Below are positions 9,513 to 19,795 of a stretch of 64,000 nt of DNA, piece after piece. The position numbers and the translations under genes are program-made. The notes below the pieces were generated by a model that was given only the letters and a program-made list of their open reading frames with translations, was not told the origin of the DNA and searched no databases. The first letter of the stretch is position 1. Each line of letters opens with the position of its first letter. Source of the DNA: Kriegella sp965368185 (lineage in GTDB: Bacteria; Bacteroidota; Bacteroidia; Flavobacteriales; Flavobacteriaceae); the NCBI GenBank assembly GCA_965368185.1, contig CBDULZ010000013.1:12288-76287 (forward strand), given 5' to 3'.

Positions 9513-9738
9513 AATAGCATTCTTTTTTAAAGTTAATGATTACATTATATACCAAAAGTTACGAATTTTTTTGTTAAAAAATAATTTTTCAATAAGAAAT
9601 AATGCGATTTTAAAAACCGAAAGCGGTGTTTATATCGTAAAAAAATATTTCATTAAAATGAATTGGATTATAGATATCACATGATTAATGCCTTCAAACA
9701 TATAATCGCTTAATAACCAATATAGGATATTGAAAATA

Positions 9739-9762
9739 AAACATTTTGCGTAGGAAATGTTT
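9739..9762. promoter_or_regulatory. dyad upstream of the susC-like gene
   Basis: A perfect inverted repeat AAACATTT-N8-AAATGTTT ends 55 bases before the SusC start codon, in the 304-base gene-free stretch 9513-9816. It has the form of an operator for a dimeric regulator. No regulator is encoded next to it. I see nothing else definite in the stretch. Confidence 0.45.
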
Positions 9763-9816
9763 GATGTTTGAATTTTTTTACAGACTTTAGATATGAACTA
9801 CTAACTCCGATTTACT

Positions 9817-12800
9817 ATGAAGAATACATTTTTTTCATTGTTTGTCCTGCTATTTACATATACGCTTGTTGGACAAACAATCAGTGGTAAAGTTACAGAC
9901 AACATGGGTGCTCCGCTACCTGGGGTATCTATTGTTGTAAGTGGAACCACTACTGGAACAACGACCGATTTTGATGGAAACTATTCCATAACTGCAATGG
10001 AAGGTGACGTATTACAGTTTTCCTATCTTGGAATGAAGTCTAAAGAAATTACCGTAGGTATCAATCAAATCCTGAATATTGCGCTTGAGGAAGATTCGGA
10101 ACAACTGAGTGAAGTCATTGTGACGGCTTTTGGTATATCACAGGAAAAAAAGGCTCTGGGCTATGCCGCTCAAAGTATCGATGCCGAAGCAATCACAAAA
10201 ACAAAACAGACGAATCTCGTAAACGCACTTCAAGGGCAAGTTGCCGGGGTACAAATCACCAATTCAGGTGGTGCTCCAGGGCAGAGTGCCAGAATTATTA
10301 TAAGAGGAATAAACTCTTTAGACCCTCAGGCCGACAACCAACCTCTTTTTGTAGTCGACGGAGTACCAATTGATAATTCTACAGTAGAATCGACAAACAC
10401 CCCTCGTGGTCTATCAAACAGGGCTGCGGATATAAATCCGGCCGATGTTGAATCGATGTCCGTGTTAAAGGGGGCGGCGGCTACCGCACTTTATGGAGTA
10501 CGGGCTGCTAACGGTGCCATAATTATAACGACCAAGAAGGGACAAAAAGGGCAGGTTAGAATTAACCTGAATACTTCAGTCGGCTTTGAAGAATTGAACC
10601 GCTTGCCAAAATTGCAGGATCAGTATGGCCAAGGTTTCAGTGGTGAATACGACCCTACAAGTTTTTGGCCTTCATGGGGTGCCCCCATATCAGAGGTTGC
10701 TCAAAGCGTTCCTGGACATAAATATCAGGACAACTGGAACAGGGCATTTAATACAGGAGTGCAGACCGATCATAGTTTAGGTATTTCGGGTGGGGGAGAA
10801 AAAGCGACTTTTTATGGTTCATTCGGACGCTTCGATCAAAAAGGGATAATACCTTTTAGCGATTGGGCGAGAACTACCGCCAAACTTTCAGGTACTGTTC
10901 AGGTAAGTGAAAAATTTGATTTTAGCGGATCAATAAATTACACGAATTCAGGAGGCAATAGGGTGCCGCATGACAGGTTTATGGAAAGAATGATGTACTG
11001 GGCGGAAACCCAAGATGTGCGAGACTATATTAACAGAGACGGAACCATGAAAACGTACGGAAATACCAACCCTATATATGATGCTCGATTTAGTACTTAC
11101 GTAGACAATGTAAATCGAATAATTGGCAATTTAAATTTGAATTACAATCCAACGGAATGGTTGACCCTGTCTTATCGTGTAGGTACTGATTTCTATAGTG
11201 ATGTTAGAACGGAAATAACCCCTGGTCCCAAAGGAATTGATGGTGAGCTGCCACTTAGCTCTACCGGTGAGATTGAGGAAACTAGAATAAATAGTAGAGA
11301 TATTACCTCGAATTTTTATATCACATTAAAGAAGCAGTTCAGCGATGACTGGAATACCTCACTACGGTTGGGTAATGATATTTTTGAGCGGAAATATGAT
11401 CGGGTAACAGCTACTGGCTCGGATTTTGTAATTCCAGAGTTCTATAACCTAAACAATACAAGACAAATTTTTGCGGATCAAGGCAAAAGCATAAGAAGAC
11501 TGGTGGGCTTCTATGGAGACTTGATGGTTAATTTTAAAGAATATATATATTTCAATGTTACCGGAAGAAATGATATTTCTTCAACCTTGCCCAAGGATAA
11601 TAATTCTTTCTTCTATCCTTCGGTGAATTTAGGATACATTTTTAGCGAACATTGGAATACCTCTTCTTGGTTAACATTCGGGAAGCTTAGGGCATCTTGG
11701 GCACAGGTTGGAAAGGATACAAACCCACATGTTTTGGGCGCCACCTTTGTCTCGCCCGATGTATTTCCACTTGATGGGCAAGTCGGGTTTAGCAGAAACA
11801 GTACTTTCGGAGACCCGGCGTTGAAACCTGAGCTCACTACTTCTTTAGAATTTGGGGCACAATTGGCATTTTTCGATGGACGGTTAGATTTAGACCTTAC
11901 TTACTATAAATCGAATGCAGAAGACCAAATAATACCCGTACCGATTTCTGACGGAACAGGTTTTTCATCATATATCACCAATGCCGGTGAAATTGAGAAT
12001 AGTGGTATTGAGATTATTCTTGGTGGTGATATTGTTCAAAAAGAAGATTTTGAATGGACGGCTACGGCCAATCTTTCTATGAACAATAACGAAGTAAAGG
12101 CTATTCGTGAAGGTATAGACGAAATTGTGGTAGGCAGCCAATTCGGATATGCCGGAAGTACTGTGACAATGAAGTTGATAGAAGGAGAAGCCTATGGGAA
12201 TCTTTACGGTACGAGTTATTCTCGTTTTGGTGCCGATGAAAACAACATGTTTCTCGACCGGGGTCTTCCTTTAATCATTGACAGCGATGGGTTTCCGGCT
12301 CGCAATGCCGATCAGCTTATTTTGGGCAATGCGGTTCCTAAATGGATAGGGGGGCTGAGAAACGAACTACGGTACAAAAATATTGATTTGAATGTTCTGA
12401 TTGATTTCAGGGCAGATGTGGAACAGTACAACCAGTTCGACAATTTCTTGGCTGCTTTTGGCAAAAATGACTACACTTTGGCCAGAAACGATTTTAGAGT
12501 TTTCGATGGTGTTTTGGAAGATGGATCTACCAATACCCAACAAGTTTGGCTTGGTCAGGGTGAAGGTCCCGATGGCAATGATTATGGGGCAGGTTTTTGG
12601 AGAAACGACTATAGGGGGATAACCGAAAACTTTGTAAAAGACGCTAGCTATATTAAGTTAAGAAGTATATCACTGGCTTATAACCTTGATGACAAAATAC
12701 TTAATAGAACACCATTTACATCGCTTCGGGTATCTCTGGCCGCAAATAACATCATTTTATATTCACCATGGGATGGTTTTGATCCAGAGTCATTTTCAGC

Positions 12801-12888
12801 AGGTGCCGGAGGCAATGCCATAGGGTTTACGGGTCTCGGTTTCCCCGGTACGCAGAGCTATTATTTGACTTTGAATTTTGGACTATAG
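9817..12888 (+). CDS. SusC/RagA-family TonB-dependent outer-membrane transporter
   Basis: A 1023-residue outer-membrane receptor that imports oligosaccharides or peptides with a SusD partner, powered by TonB. Order of parts: signal peptide (residues 1-19), a CarboxypepD_reg-like domain (TISGKVTDNMGAPLPGVSI, ~21-95), plug domain (~115-230, with QGQVAGVQITNSGGAPG and the SusC signature DPQADNQPLFVVDGVPIDN), then a beta-barrel ending in an aromatic-rich strand (YYLTLNFGL). No N-terminal FecR-interacting extension is seen, so it is not of the anti-sigma-signalling type. It pairs with the SusD gene 103 bases downstream. No glycoside hydrolase accompanies it; neighbouring peptide-related genes suggest a peptide-like substrate, which is inference. 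Confidence 0.93.
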   Translation: MKNTFFSLFVLLFTYTLVGQTISGKVTDNMGAPLPGVSIVVSGTTTGTTTDFDGNYSITAMEGDVLQFSYLGMKSKEITVGINQILNIALEEDSEQLSEVIVTAFGISQEKKALGYAAQSIDAEAITKTKQTNLVNALQGQVAGVQITNSGGAPGQSARIIIRGINSLDPQADNQPLFVVDGVPIDNSTVESTNTPRGLSNRAADINPADVESMSVLKGAAATALYGVRAANGAIIITTKKGQKGQVRINLNTSVGFEELNRLPKLQDQYGQGFSGEYDPTSFWPSWGAPISEVAQSVPGHKYQDNWNRAFNTGVQTDHSLGISGGGEKATFYGSFGRFDQKGIIPFSDWARTTAKLSGTVQVSEKFDFSGSINYTNSGGNRVPHDRFMERMMYWAETQDVRDYINRDGTMKTYGNTNPIYDARFSTYVDNVNRIIGNLNLNYNPTEWLTLSYRVGTDFYSDVRTEITPGPKGIDGELPLSSTGEIEETRINSRDITSNFYITLKKQFSDDWNTSLRLGNDIFERKYDRVTATGSDFVIPEFYNLNNTRQIFADQGKSIRRLVGFYGDLMVNFKEYIYFNVTGRNDISSTLPKDNNSFFYPSVNLGYIFSEHWNTSSWLTFGKLRASWAQVGKDTNPHVLGATFVSPDVFPLDGQVGFSRNSTFGDPALKPELTTSLEFGAQLAFFDGRLDLDLTYYKSNAEDQIIPVPISDGTGFSSYITNAGEIENSGIEIILGGDIVQKEDFEWTATANLSMNNNEVKAIREGIDEIVVGSQFGYAGSTVTMKLIEGEAYGNLYGTSYSRFGADENNMFLDRGLPLIIDSDGFPARNADQLILGNAVPKWIGGLRNELRYKNIDLNVLIDFRADVEQYNQFDNFLAAFGKNDYTLARNDFRVFDGVLEDGSTNTQQVWLGQGEGPDGNDYGAGFWRNDYRGITENFVKDASYIKLRSISLAYNLDDKILNRTPFTSLRVSLAANNIILYSPWDGFDPESFSAGAGGNAIGFTGLGFPGTQSYYLTLNFGL

Positions 12889-12991
12889 CATTTGACAAGA
12901 ATTCTATTTTGACCTATATGAAATTTGAACGGATACTTAAATATACAATACCGGAGAAAAATTGTCTTTTAAAATAAATAAAATCATTCAG

Positions 12992-14407
12992 ATGAAACTA
13001 AATAATATAATATCAAAAATAGGGAGTATCATAATGGTCTTGATGGTCTTTTCTTGTGACTCTTATCTAGATGTAAATGAAAATCCGAACAATCCAGAAG
13101 ATGCACCGATTTCGGGCTTGATGATTAATAGTACTTATGAATCAGCCAATAATGTATATCGGGTGGGAGATATTACATCCAATTATGTGCAATATCTGGC
13201 ATCCCCAAATCCCGCCAGTGCCTCTGATACCATGGAACCTGTTAGTAACAACAACACGTGGTTCAATTTATATAATGTAATGACCGACTTGGTTGTGTTG
13301 ATAGCGAAGGCGGAAGAACAAGGTGCCGCACACTACCAGGGGGCGGCACAAATATTGATGGCTCTGAACCTCAGTATGGGTGTTGATATTTTTGGGAATA
13401 TGCCCTTCTCCGAAAGTTTTAATTTTGAGACGGTCACTCCTAAATATGATGTTGATGAAGAACTCTATGGTGTGGTTATGGATTATTTGGATGAGGGTAT
13501 CACAAATCTACAAGAAGAAACAACGGCTTCGTTGGGCGATGACGACTTTATCTATTCAGGTGATGTATCTAAGTGGATAGCTTTTGGCCATATGCTTAAA
13601 GCCCGTGCAATGATACACTTGAAAGAGTTGACTGGGTATAGTGATACGGCGGTTTTGGAAGCCACAGATAAGGCATTTCAATCAAATGATGAAAACGCCC
13701 AAGTTTCTTTCTTCGAACAATCAATTAATCCATGGGCCGATGTTGCTAGGGATAATGCTGATCTATTGCTTGGCGGCTGGATTTCCGAACAGTTTATCCA
13801 GGCCTTGGACGGAACGTCATATACGGCCATTGATCCAAGGCTTAAGTTAATGGTCGGCACAACTGATGATGATGAATTCGTTGGTACGGTAAATGGTTTG
13901 GGTAGAGGAAATGCGCCGGAACAGGGCGCCAGGTCTACCCTGATCGAAGATCAATATTACACTTCGATTACATCACCCGTATTAATAGCGACGTATAGCG
14001 AACAAAAATTTATTGAGGCCGAGGCCGCTTTTGCGACTGACAAAACACGGGCATACCAGGCCTATTTAGATGGAATTAAAGCCCACATGGAAATGCTCGA
14101 GGTGTCCCAATCAGAGATAGATGATTATTTGGCAGACCCGAGCGTGGGTATGGGGGAGTCGGCATTCACGTTGGGCGATGTTTTTAAGGAAAAATGGGTA
14201 GCTCTATTTTTGCATCCAGAGGCTTGGAACGATGCAAGAAGATTCGATTATCAATATAAGGATATGACCTTACCTGCCAATTTGAATCCTGATTTAAGCG
14301 GACAGTTTATTAGAAGACTATCTTATCCTGATAGTGAGATAAGTCGAAATGGAAATAATGTACCCTCGGTAACCTTACTTGATCGTATTTTCTGGGATGT
14401 CGAATAA
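12992..14407 (+). CDS. SusD/RagB-family lipoprotein (SusD-like_2 type)
   Basis: A 471-residue surface lipoprotein capping the SusC channel and binding substrate. The start at 12992 is chosen over the upstream TTG at 12962 because it places a normal lipoprotein signal at the N-terminus ending in VFSC. DSYLDVNENPNNPEDAP right after the Cys is typical of the SusD-like_2 subgroup, as are the YSEQKFIEAEA and WNDARRFDY regions. The helical TPR-like scaffold expected for the family spans most of the protein. It is the immediate partner of the upstream SusC. Confidence 0.92.
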   Translation: MKLNNIISKIGSIIMVLMVFSCDSYLDVNENPNNPEDAPISGLMINSTYESANNVYRVGDITSNYVQYLASPNPASASDTMEPVSNNNTWFNLYNVMTDLVVLIAKAEEQGAAHYQGAAQILMALNLSMGVDIFGNMPFSESFNFETVTPKYDVDEELYGVVMDYLDEGITNLQEETTASLGDDDFIYSGDVSKWIAFGHMLKARAMIHLKELTGYSDTAVLEATDKAFQSNDENAQVSFFEQSINPWADVARDNADLLLGGWISEQFIQALDGTSYTAIDPRLKLMVGTTDDDEFVGTVNGLGRGNAPEQGARSTLIEDQYYTSITSPVLIATYSEQKFIEAEAAFATDKTRAYQAYLDGIKAHMEMLEVSQSEIDDYLADPSVGMGESAFTLGDVFKEKWVALFLHPEAWNDARRFDYQYKDMTLPANLNPDLSGQFIRRLSYPDSEISRNGNNVPSVTLLDRIFWDVE

Positions 14408-14424
14408 ATAGGTGCTGTTTTTAA

Positions 14425-15474
14425 TCAGCTGAAATACCGCTCAATACAATTCAAAAGATAAGTAATGTCCGATTTTGTATGTGCAGCACTGAGCACAATG
14501 CGACTCATAGTCGGTGCCTTCTCGTCTGGGTAGTTAAAATCTGTGACTATAATCTTGTAATCCATCAGATACTGTGACAATCCGTGATCTAAAAAACTGA
14601 TTGCAGGGTGGTTTTTCATAAACTTGAATTTTTGAAGATACTTTAACCCTTCAAGAAACAGGTTTATGTTTCGCTGGAGCAGTGCTCTTTTTGACGTATA
14701 GATTTCCTGAGCTTCCAATATCGTGGCAAGAGCGGCCGGCATAGCAGGACTTGCCCCACCGAAAAAGGCAGTGTTTTTCAATTGATTTATACGCTTTTCA
14801 GTTCCAAATATCGCTCCCGCTTGTACTCCCAAACCTTTTCCTAAAGAACAGCATACCAATAATTCTTTGCTTCCTAGACCTTTCAATTCTTTATAAACTC
14901 CGTTTCCGTTTTGGCCAACGACCCCGATTCCATGAGAATCATCAACAACCAAAACAATTTTATCCAAAGGAAGTGTTCGAAGCGCCTCAAAAACGGGATA
15001 ATTATTACCTGAAAAATCTATGGAATCCAATAATACTACCGGCGTCGCATTCGGATTTTGATTCAAATGCTTCGATAGCGTACGAAGCAGTGACGCATAC
15101 GAATCAAAAGAAATTAAATCGTTGCCCATCAATGCGGAATGGGTGTGCGGAGCATAAAAAAGCCTATGATTCTTTGCCTTAAAATGTTGAACAATCAATT
15201 GGCCTGCCAAGTAACCGGACGATACCGTAAGACAGGCTTGACTTCCTACCCATTCCTGTAAATACTGTTCGACTTGGTTATAGATAGACAACCTAATATT
15301 TGATTTTCGCGATGCCCCATAATTGGTTCCGTATTTCTTGACATTCTGAATAAAAATATTTTGAAATTCCTCGTCTTTTTGAAGCGCTAAATAGGCGGTT
15401 CCCCCGAAATAAAGGTGCTTTTCTCCGTTTATAAGAAGTTCGCGCTCTGGAAAAGCGTCAATATAGTGTGTCAT
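14425..15474 (-). CDS. alpha-oxoamine-synthase-like PLP enzyme (BioF/KBL fold)
   Basis: A 349-residue fold-type I PLP enzyme resembling 8-amino-7-oxononanoate synthase and 2-amino-3-ketobutyrate ligase. TNYGASRKS near residue 50, the cofactor motif VVDDSHGIGVVG (~177-187) and CSLGKGLGV with the Schiff-base Lys213 are visible. It is shorter than BioF (~385-400 residues), and no other biotin genes are nearby, so a biotin role is doubtful. It overlaps the dipeptide epimerase gene by 4 bases, implying translational coupling and a shared pathway in amino acid or peptide metabolism. Confidence 0.8.
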   Translation of the reverse strand: MTHYIDAFPERELLINGEKHLYFGGTAYLALQKDEEFQNIFIQNVKKYGTNYGASRKSNIRLSIYNQVEQYLQEWVGSQACLTVSSGYLAGQLIVQHFKAKNHRLFYAPHTHSALMGNDLISFDSYASLLRTLSKHLNQNPNATPVVLLDSIDFSGNNYPVFEALRTLPLDKIVLVVDDSHGIGVVGQNGNGVYKELKGLGSKELLVCCSLGKGLGVQAGAIFGTEKRINQLKNTAFFGGASPAMPAALATILEAQEIYTSKRALLQRNINLFLEGLKYLQKFKFMKNHPAISFLDHGLSQYLMDYKIIVTDFNYPDEKAPTMSRIVLSAAHTKSDITYLLNCIERYFS

Positions 15475-16487
15475 TTCCGTAATGTTATACCGCTCCCCCC
15501 AAGTACGGGAAAAATTATACTTCCATCGGATTCAATTTTCACCCCATCGGCAATATCCTTGGAAAGTAGAAGGGCTCCATCCATATCGACATAGTCTAAT
15601 TGCGGCAAGAGTTGTGCAATGGCAGAGATTCCAACTGTTGATTCCGTCATACAACCGACCATAACCTTAAGGCCCATTTCCCTGCCTTTTTTAATCATTC
15701 GCAGGGCAGGGGTCAGGCCCCCACATTTTGTAAGTTTTATATTGATACCGCTAAAATGTAGTCCGCACTTTTCTACATCGTCTTCGACAATACAACTTTC
15801 GTCGGCGATTACCGGAAGCACACTTTTGTGCATTACCCTTTCCATACCTTCCCAGTCGTCTGCAGGTAATGGTTGTTCAATAAATTCAACGCCCATTTCC
15901 TTTAAAAGTGGTGCATTTAGAATGGTTTCCTCCGGCGTCCAGGCGCAATTGGCATCAATACGGAATATAGCGTCGGTATGTTTTCTTAGTTCGCTAATAA
16001 TAGTAATGTCGTCTTTGGTACCTAATTTAATCTTATATATTGGCCATGGCGTTTCCTTCAATTTTGCGACCATATTTTTGATTGTGCCTAAACCAATGGT
16101 ATAGTTCGTGGTAGGGTATCTTTCAAGGTTTGTTTGCCAGATTTTATAAAGCGGCTTTTTCAAAAGTTTACCGTAGAGGTCGTGAGCCGCCAAATCTAAT
16201 GCGCAAATGGCAAAACTGGTCAACCCCTTTTTAACCAAAAATTGGTGAAAAATTTCAGGCTTGGTGAAATTGAATTCCGTTATCTCATCTCGAATGACCT
16301 CTATCTCGGCCATCATACTCTCAACTGTAATTCTGTAATATGGATTTGAGGTTGCCTCACCATACCCGATAAGACCGTTAGACGATAGACACACGATCAA
16401 GGTATCTTGAAAATCATGGGATTCACGAGAAATACTAAATGTATGTTTTAGCGGAAGAATGTACTTTTTTAAACGTAGCTGCATCAT
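15471..16487 (-). CDS. dipeptide epimerase (enolase superfamily, L-Ala-D/L-Glu type)
   Basis: A 338-residue enolase-superfamily enzyme of the MLE subgroup. Catalytic features: YKIKLG (the KxK general base), metal ligands in RIDANCAW, FIEQPLP and ADES, and the opposite-face Lys in IKLTKCGG. DMDGALLL near the C-terminus is the DxD motif that binds the dipeptide amino group in L-Ala-D/L-Glu epimerases. The first 15 codons of the longest frame (from 16532) lack homology-like content, so I place the start at the MMQLRL methionines (16487). The role would be recycling murein or other dipeptides. It is coupled to the PLP enzyme gene downstream. Confidence 0.85.
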   Translation of the reverse strand: MMQLRLKKYILPLKHTFSISRESHDFQDTLIVCLSSNGLIGYGEATSNPYYRITVESMMAEIEVIRDEITEFNFTKPEIFHQFLVKKGLTSFAICALDLAAHDLYGKLLKKPLYKIWQTNLERYPTTNYTIGLGTIKNMVAKLKETPWPIYKIKLGTKDDITIISELRKHTDAIFRIDANCAWTPEETILNAPLLKEMGVEFIEQPLPADDWEGMERVMHKSVLPVIADESCIVEDDVEKCGLHFSGINIKLTKCGGLTPALRMIKKGREMGLKVMVGCMTESTVGISAIAQLLPQLDYVDMDGALLLSKDIADGVKIESDGSIIFPVLGGSGITLRK

Positions 16488-16660
16488 GTAAAGGTATTCA
16501 CGAATATAGCAAAAGACTGGTAAGCTTTCCAAAATGCAAATGGCCTAATTTCATAAAATTAACGGATAACGAACACCTGTCAAGTTAGAAATAAATTGAC
16601 AGGTGTTTTCGTGTAAACGAGACAGGTTGTAAAATTGCCGCATATATGGCCGTTCAATAT

Positions 16661-17395
16661 TTAATCACGGTAGGTAATACTTCCCGAAATATTCTTTTTA
16701 CCTTGTAATGTGGCTTCTCCCGAATACGATATATTGCCGCCGCTACTTGCATTTGCAATTAAAGATTCGGAAACAGTAATCATTAAATTGCCCCCACTGC
16801 TGGCATCGGCATGGCAAATTTTGGTTTCCAGGTTTTTGGCATTTATATTACCACCGCTACTTACATCTATAGCTGCATTGGTCGCATTACCCGACACGGT
16901 TAAATTGGCTCCGCTACTGGCATCTATTTCCACATTTTCTCCCAAAAGTTCAGCCTTTAGAAGGGATCCACTGCTTGCATCAATATCGATATCGGTGCAA
17001 TTTATGGTTTGCTGTGTTATTAAATGGCTGCCACTTGAACTTCGTAATGCTGTGATTTCGGGTAATGAAACATAGATTTTTTTGGTAGCCCTCCCAATAT
17101 TTTTAATGGTGTGAATTCTAAGGTTTCCGTCTTTGATATCGGTTCCGATGAGGTCGATAATATTCTCATCGGCTTCCACCATAATGTCAAAGTCCTTCGC
17201 CTGTGTCACGTAAACTTCCAAACCTTCCGAAGCTGAGATTTTAGAAAACTCATCAGTGATTGTACGAGATTCTTCGGTAACAATACCATTTCCTTTTTCC
17301 CCGCTGCCGAAGTCCCCGATTTTAACATCAAATCCGCATGAAGTGAAAAATAGGGCGAGTAAAAATGCAATTGTAAGTCGTGCTAATGTTGTCAT
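16661..17395 (-). CDS. DUF2807 (head GIN domain) lipoprotein
   Basis: A 244-residue lipoprotein (lipobox LFFTSC) with a right-handed beta-helix-like DUF2807 domain. The core is made of short repeats ending in SSGS/SSGG/SSGA (for example DASSGSLL, DVSSGGNI, NASSGGNI), typical of the putative auto-transporter adhesin head GIN family. It lies downstream of the PspC and PadR genes on the same strand, an arrangement that recurs in flavobacteria and suggests cell-envelope stress. The molecular function is not established. Confidence 0.88.
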   Translation of the reverse strand: MTTLARLTIAFLLALFFTSCGFDVKIGDFGSGEKGNGIVTEESRTITDEFSKISASEGLEVYVTQAKDFDIMVEADENIIDLIGTDIKDGNLRIHTIKNIGRATKKIYVSLPEITALRSSSGSHLITQQTINCTDIDIDASSGSLLKAELLGENVEIDASSGANLTVSGNATNAAIDVSSGGNINAKNLETKICHADASSGGNLMITVSESLIANASSGGNISYSGEATLQGKKNISGSITYRD

Positions 17396-17624
17396 GATTG
17401 TTGTTTTTATGTTGAACTTGTTTTAGTACTTGATGATTAAGTGCAACTTTCGATTAATGATTGTTGTTTATGAAAGTAAAAATGCTGATTAAGATTGCGA
17501 TTTTATAGTTTAAAGAACTGAATCGTAGAATTCAATAGATGAATCGTTTATTCGGCCCTTGTTTTAAGATGGAGGCTTGAACACGCTTTATCTTCTTTGG
17601 CCCATGGAAAACCTTGGAGGGAAT

Positions 17625-19421
17625 TTAGTTCTCATCGGTATTCACCTTAACTCCTTCTTCGTTAATGTTGATATCAACATTCTCAGTATTGTCGTTTGCC
17701 TGTATTTTAACACCATTCCCATCGATTTTCATTTTAAAGGAATCACGGTTATCCTTAATGTTAATGTCTACCCCGTCTTCGTTGATAATAATTCTGTTGT
17801 TCTCACCGTCGTCCGCATTATTTTCATCATTATCTTCTTCTGGACAATTTTGACAAATAAGTTCGCCATTTGCATCCATTTGCCAGTAATATTTAGTCAT
17901 TTCGCAACCATTCATGTTTCTGTCTAGAGGTGCTCTCATTGTCCAGCAACGATTATTATCATTTTCATAGGAAATTATGGTACTTGTAGGAATTGAGAGG
18001 GTAACATGAACTTCTTGGTCTTTGAACTTATTGGATCTATGAGTTGTCAAAAAGTGATCTAGATAAATCGTGTTCCCCTCTGTTTTATAATTATACGCTA
18101 TTTTTTCCGCTGTTTCACGGGCATCATCGAAAGAACTGCCTCGGGCATCTTTTCTGACCCTAATTTGGGAAGCCAGGGTATTCGATTTTTCAATTCTTAC
18201 CTGTACGTCGTTAGATAAGAGAATGTCATTGCCATCATCATCTTTAAATAGCATAATGTCGTCGAGGTTCATGGTGTTGAGAATACCACTGTTTTCGGGC
18301 GAAACCAGAACCACTTTCAATGTGTCGGGCTCGTTCGGACTAAAGAGTTGCTTTTTGGTTGTTGCGCTTCCTTCAAATGCCCTCGCGGTACCTTGTTGTA
18401 TTCCCAAAACAATTAGTGCAATAAGACTGATCAACCAAAGACCCAGCAGAGAAAATTTTGCGATATTTCCAATCGATTTTAGGTTGTTGACCAAAATCTT
18501 TAATCCCAGATACAGTAAAAAGAACAACGGTATGGCCGAAACAAAGAAAATAAAGAGCGACGCCAGCCAAATCGGCGTATTCGTGGCATCGGCCATTTGG
18601 TAAAAATCCATTCCCGGAAAATTTACCCCTTTAAAAATACCCACAGTAAAAAGGGCTACCAAGAGTGCGATGATTCCGGAAGTACCAGCGATAATCAAGA
18701 TGATACCGATGAATTTAGCGAAGATCTTAAAAAAGAACATGATGATTTTACCAATGGTATCAAAAAAGGTTTGACCGCTACTTTTTATTTTGTTGCCCAT
18801 GGCGTCATAGTCGGCATTTTTGACTTTGTCGGCTACACCTTCAAACCCTTCTTTCACTTTTCGTTCAATATTGCTAATGTTGACTTCTTCTCCACGCATG
18901 TCCAATTTTTGTGAGGTGGTCGCCGCTTCGGGAATTAAAATCCAAAGCAGTCCGTATATTAGGATAAAGCCTCCGCTTGAGCCGATAGTCAATAGTATCC
19001 ATAGTAGGCGCATCCATAAAGCATCGATCTTGAAATAATGGCCCAAACCGGAAGATACCCCTGCAATATATTTATGGTCTATATCGCGATACAATTTCTT
19101 GGTTCGCTTCGGTTCACTTCTGTATTTGTGTGTCGGTTCGTCTTCGAAAATATCTTCATCGATCATATAATCTTCTGGTTGCCCCATGATGGCGATGACT
19201 TCGTCAACCTCTTTTTCGGAGATAACCTGTCGTTCGTGCTGCATTTTTTCATGGAACAGTTCTGCCAGACGTGCCTCGATGTCGGCAATAATTTCATCGC
19301 TTCCGGGAGTTCCGACAAACGAACGTTTGATCGCTTCGAGATAATTTCGCAATTTACGGTAAGCGTCTTCATCAATGTGGAAGAAGATATTTGCGAGATT
19401 TATATTAACTGTCTTGTTCAT
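17625..19421 (-). CDS. PspC-domain membrane protein with C-terminal adhesin-like region
   Basis: A 598-residue membrane protein. Residues ~1-95 form a soluble N-terminal part, ~108-170 hold the PspC domain (KKLYRDIDHKYIAGVSSGLG followed by hydrophobic helices), further transmembrane helices follow (~215-345), and the periplasmic C-terminus ends with acidic alternating-hydrophobic repeats (IINEDGVDINI, VDININEEGVKV). PspC proteins sense or respond to inner-membrane stress. It is separated by 2 bases from the PadR-type regulator and precedes the DUF2807 lipoprotein gene, so the three are probably one operon under PadR control. Confidence 0.9.
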   Translation of the reverse strand: MNKTVNINLANIFFHIDEDAYRKLRNYLEAIKRSFVGTPGSDEIIADIEARLAELFHEKMQHERQVISEKEVDEVIAIMGQPEDYMIDEDIFEDEPTHKYRSEPKRTKKLYRDIDHKYIAGVSSGLGHYFKIDALWMRLLWILLTIGSSGGFILIYGLLWILIPEAATTSQKLDMRGEEVNISNIERKVKEGFEGVADKVKNADYDAMGNKIKSSGQTFFDTIGKIIMFFFKIFAKFIGIILIIAGTSGIIALLVALFTVGIFKGVNFPGMDFYQMADATNTPIWLASLFIFFVSAIPLFFLLYLGLKILVNNLKSIGNIAKFSLLGLWLISLIALIVLGIQQGTARAFEGSATTKKQLFSPNEPDTLKVVLVSPENSGILNTMNLDDIMLFKDDDGNDILLSNDVQVRIEKSNTLASQIRVRKDARGSSFDDARETAEKIAYNYKTEGNTIYLDHFLTTHRSNKFKDQEVHVTLSIPTSTIISYENDNNRCWTMRAPLDRNMNGCEMTKYYWQMDANGELICQNCPEEDNDENNADDGENNRIIINEDGVDINIKDNRDSFKMKIDGNGVKIQANDNTENVDININEEGVKVNTDEN

Positions 19422-19423
19422 TC

Positions 19424-19759
19424 TTAACTGTTTTTAGTGTTGGTTACCAGATTAGTGGCACTTCTTAGTTCGTCCCAGGTTTTGTCCAATTCTTTAAGGA
19501 ACAATTTTCCGGTTTCTGTCAAGGTGTAATACTTACGCGGGGGACCTGAGGTGGACTCTTCCCATCGATAGTTGAGTAGTCCGGCGTTTTTGAGCCTGGT
19601 GAGCAAAGGATAAATAGTTCCTTCCACTACGAGCATCCGCGCGTCTTTTAAGGTTTCTAGAATTTCTGAGGCATACTTGTCCTGTCCGTTAAGAATAGAC
19701 AATATGCAATATTCCAGCACCCCTTTGCGCATCTGTGCTTTTGTGTTTTCTACGTTCAT
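19424..19759 (-). CDS. PadR-family transcriptional regulator
   Basis: A 111-residue winged-helix repressor: QMRKGVLEYCILSILNG starts the DNA-binding domain, YASEILETL and VEGTIYPLLTRLKNAGLL form the recognition helix and wing region, and GPPRKYYTLTETGKLFL is the PadR wing signature. It lies at the head of the PadR-PspC-DUF2807 gene group and probably autoregulates it. No operator was identified with confidence; the nearest dyad upstream is the intergenic palindrome at 19796-19864. Confidence 0.92.
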   Translation of the reverse strand: MNVENTKAQMRKGVLEYCILSILNGQDKYASEILETLKDARMLVVEGTIYPLLTRLKNAGLLNYRWEESTSGPPRKYYTLTETGKLFLKELDKTWDELRSATNLVTNTKNS

Positions 19760-19795
19760 AGTTTCATTTTACTAATTGATTAACTGTTCGTTTTC

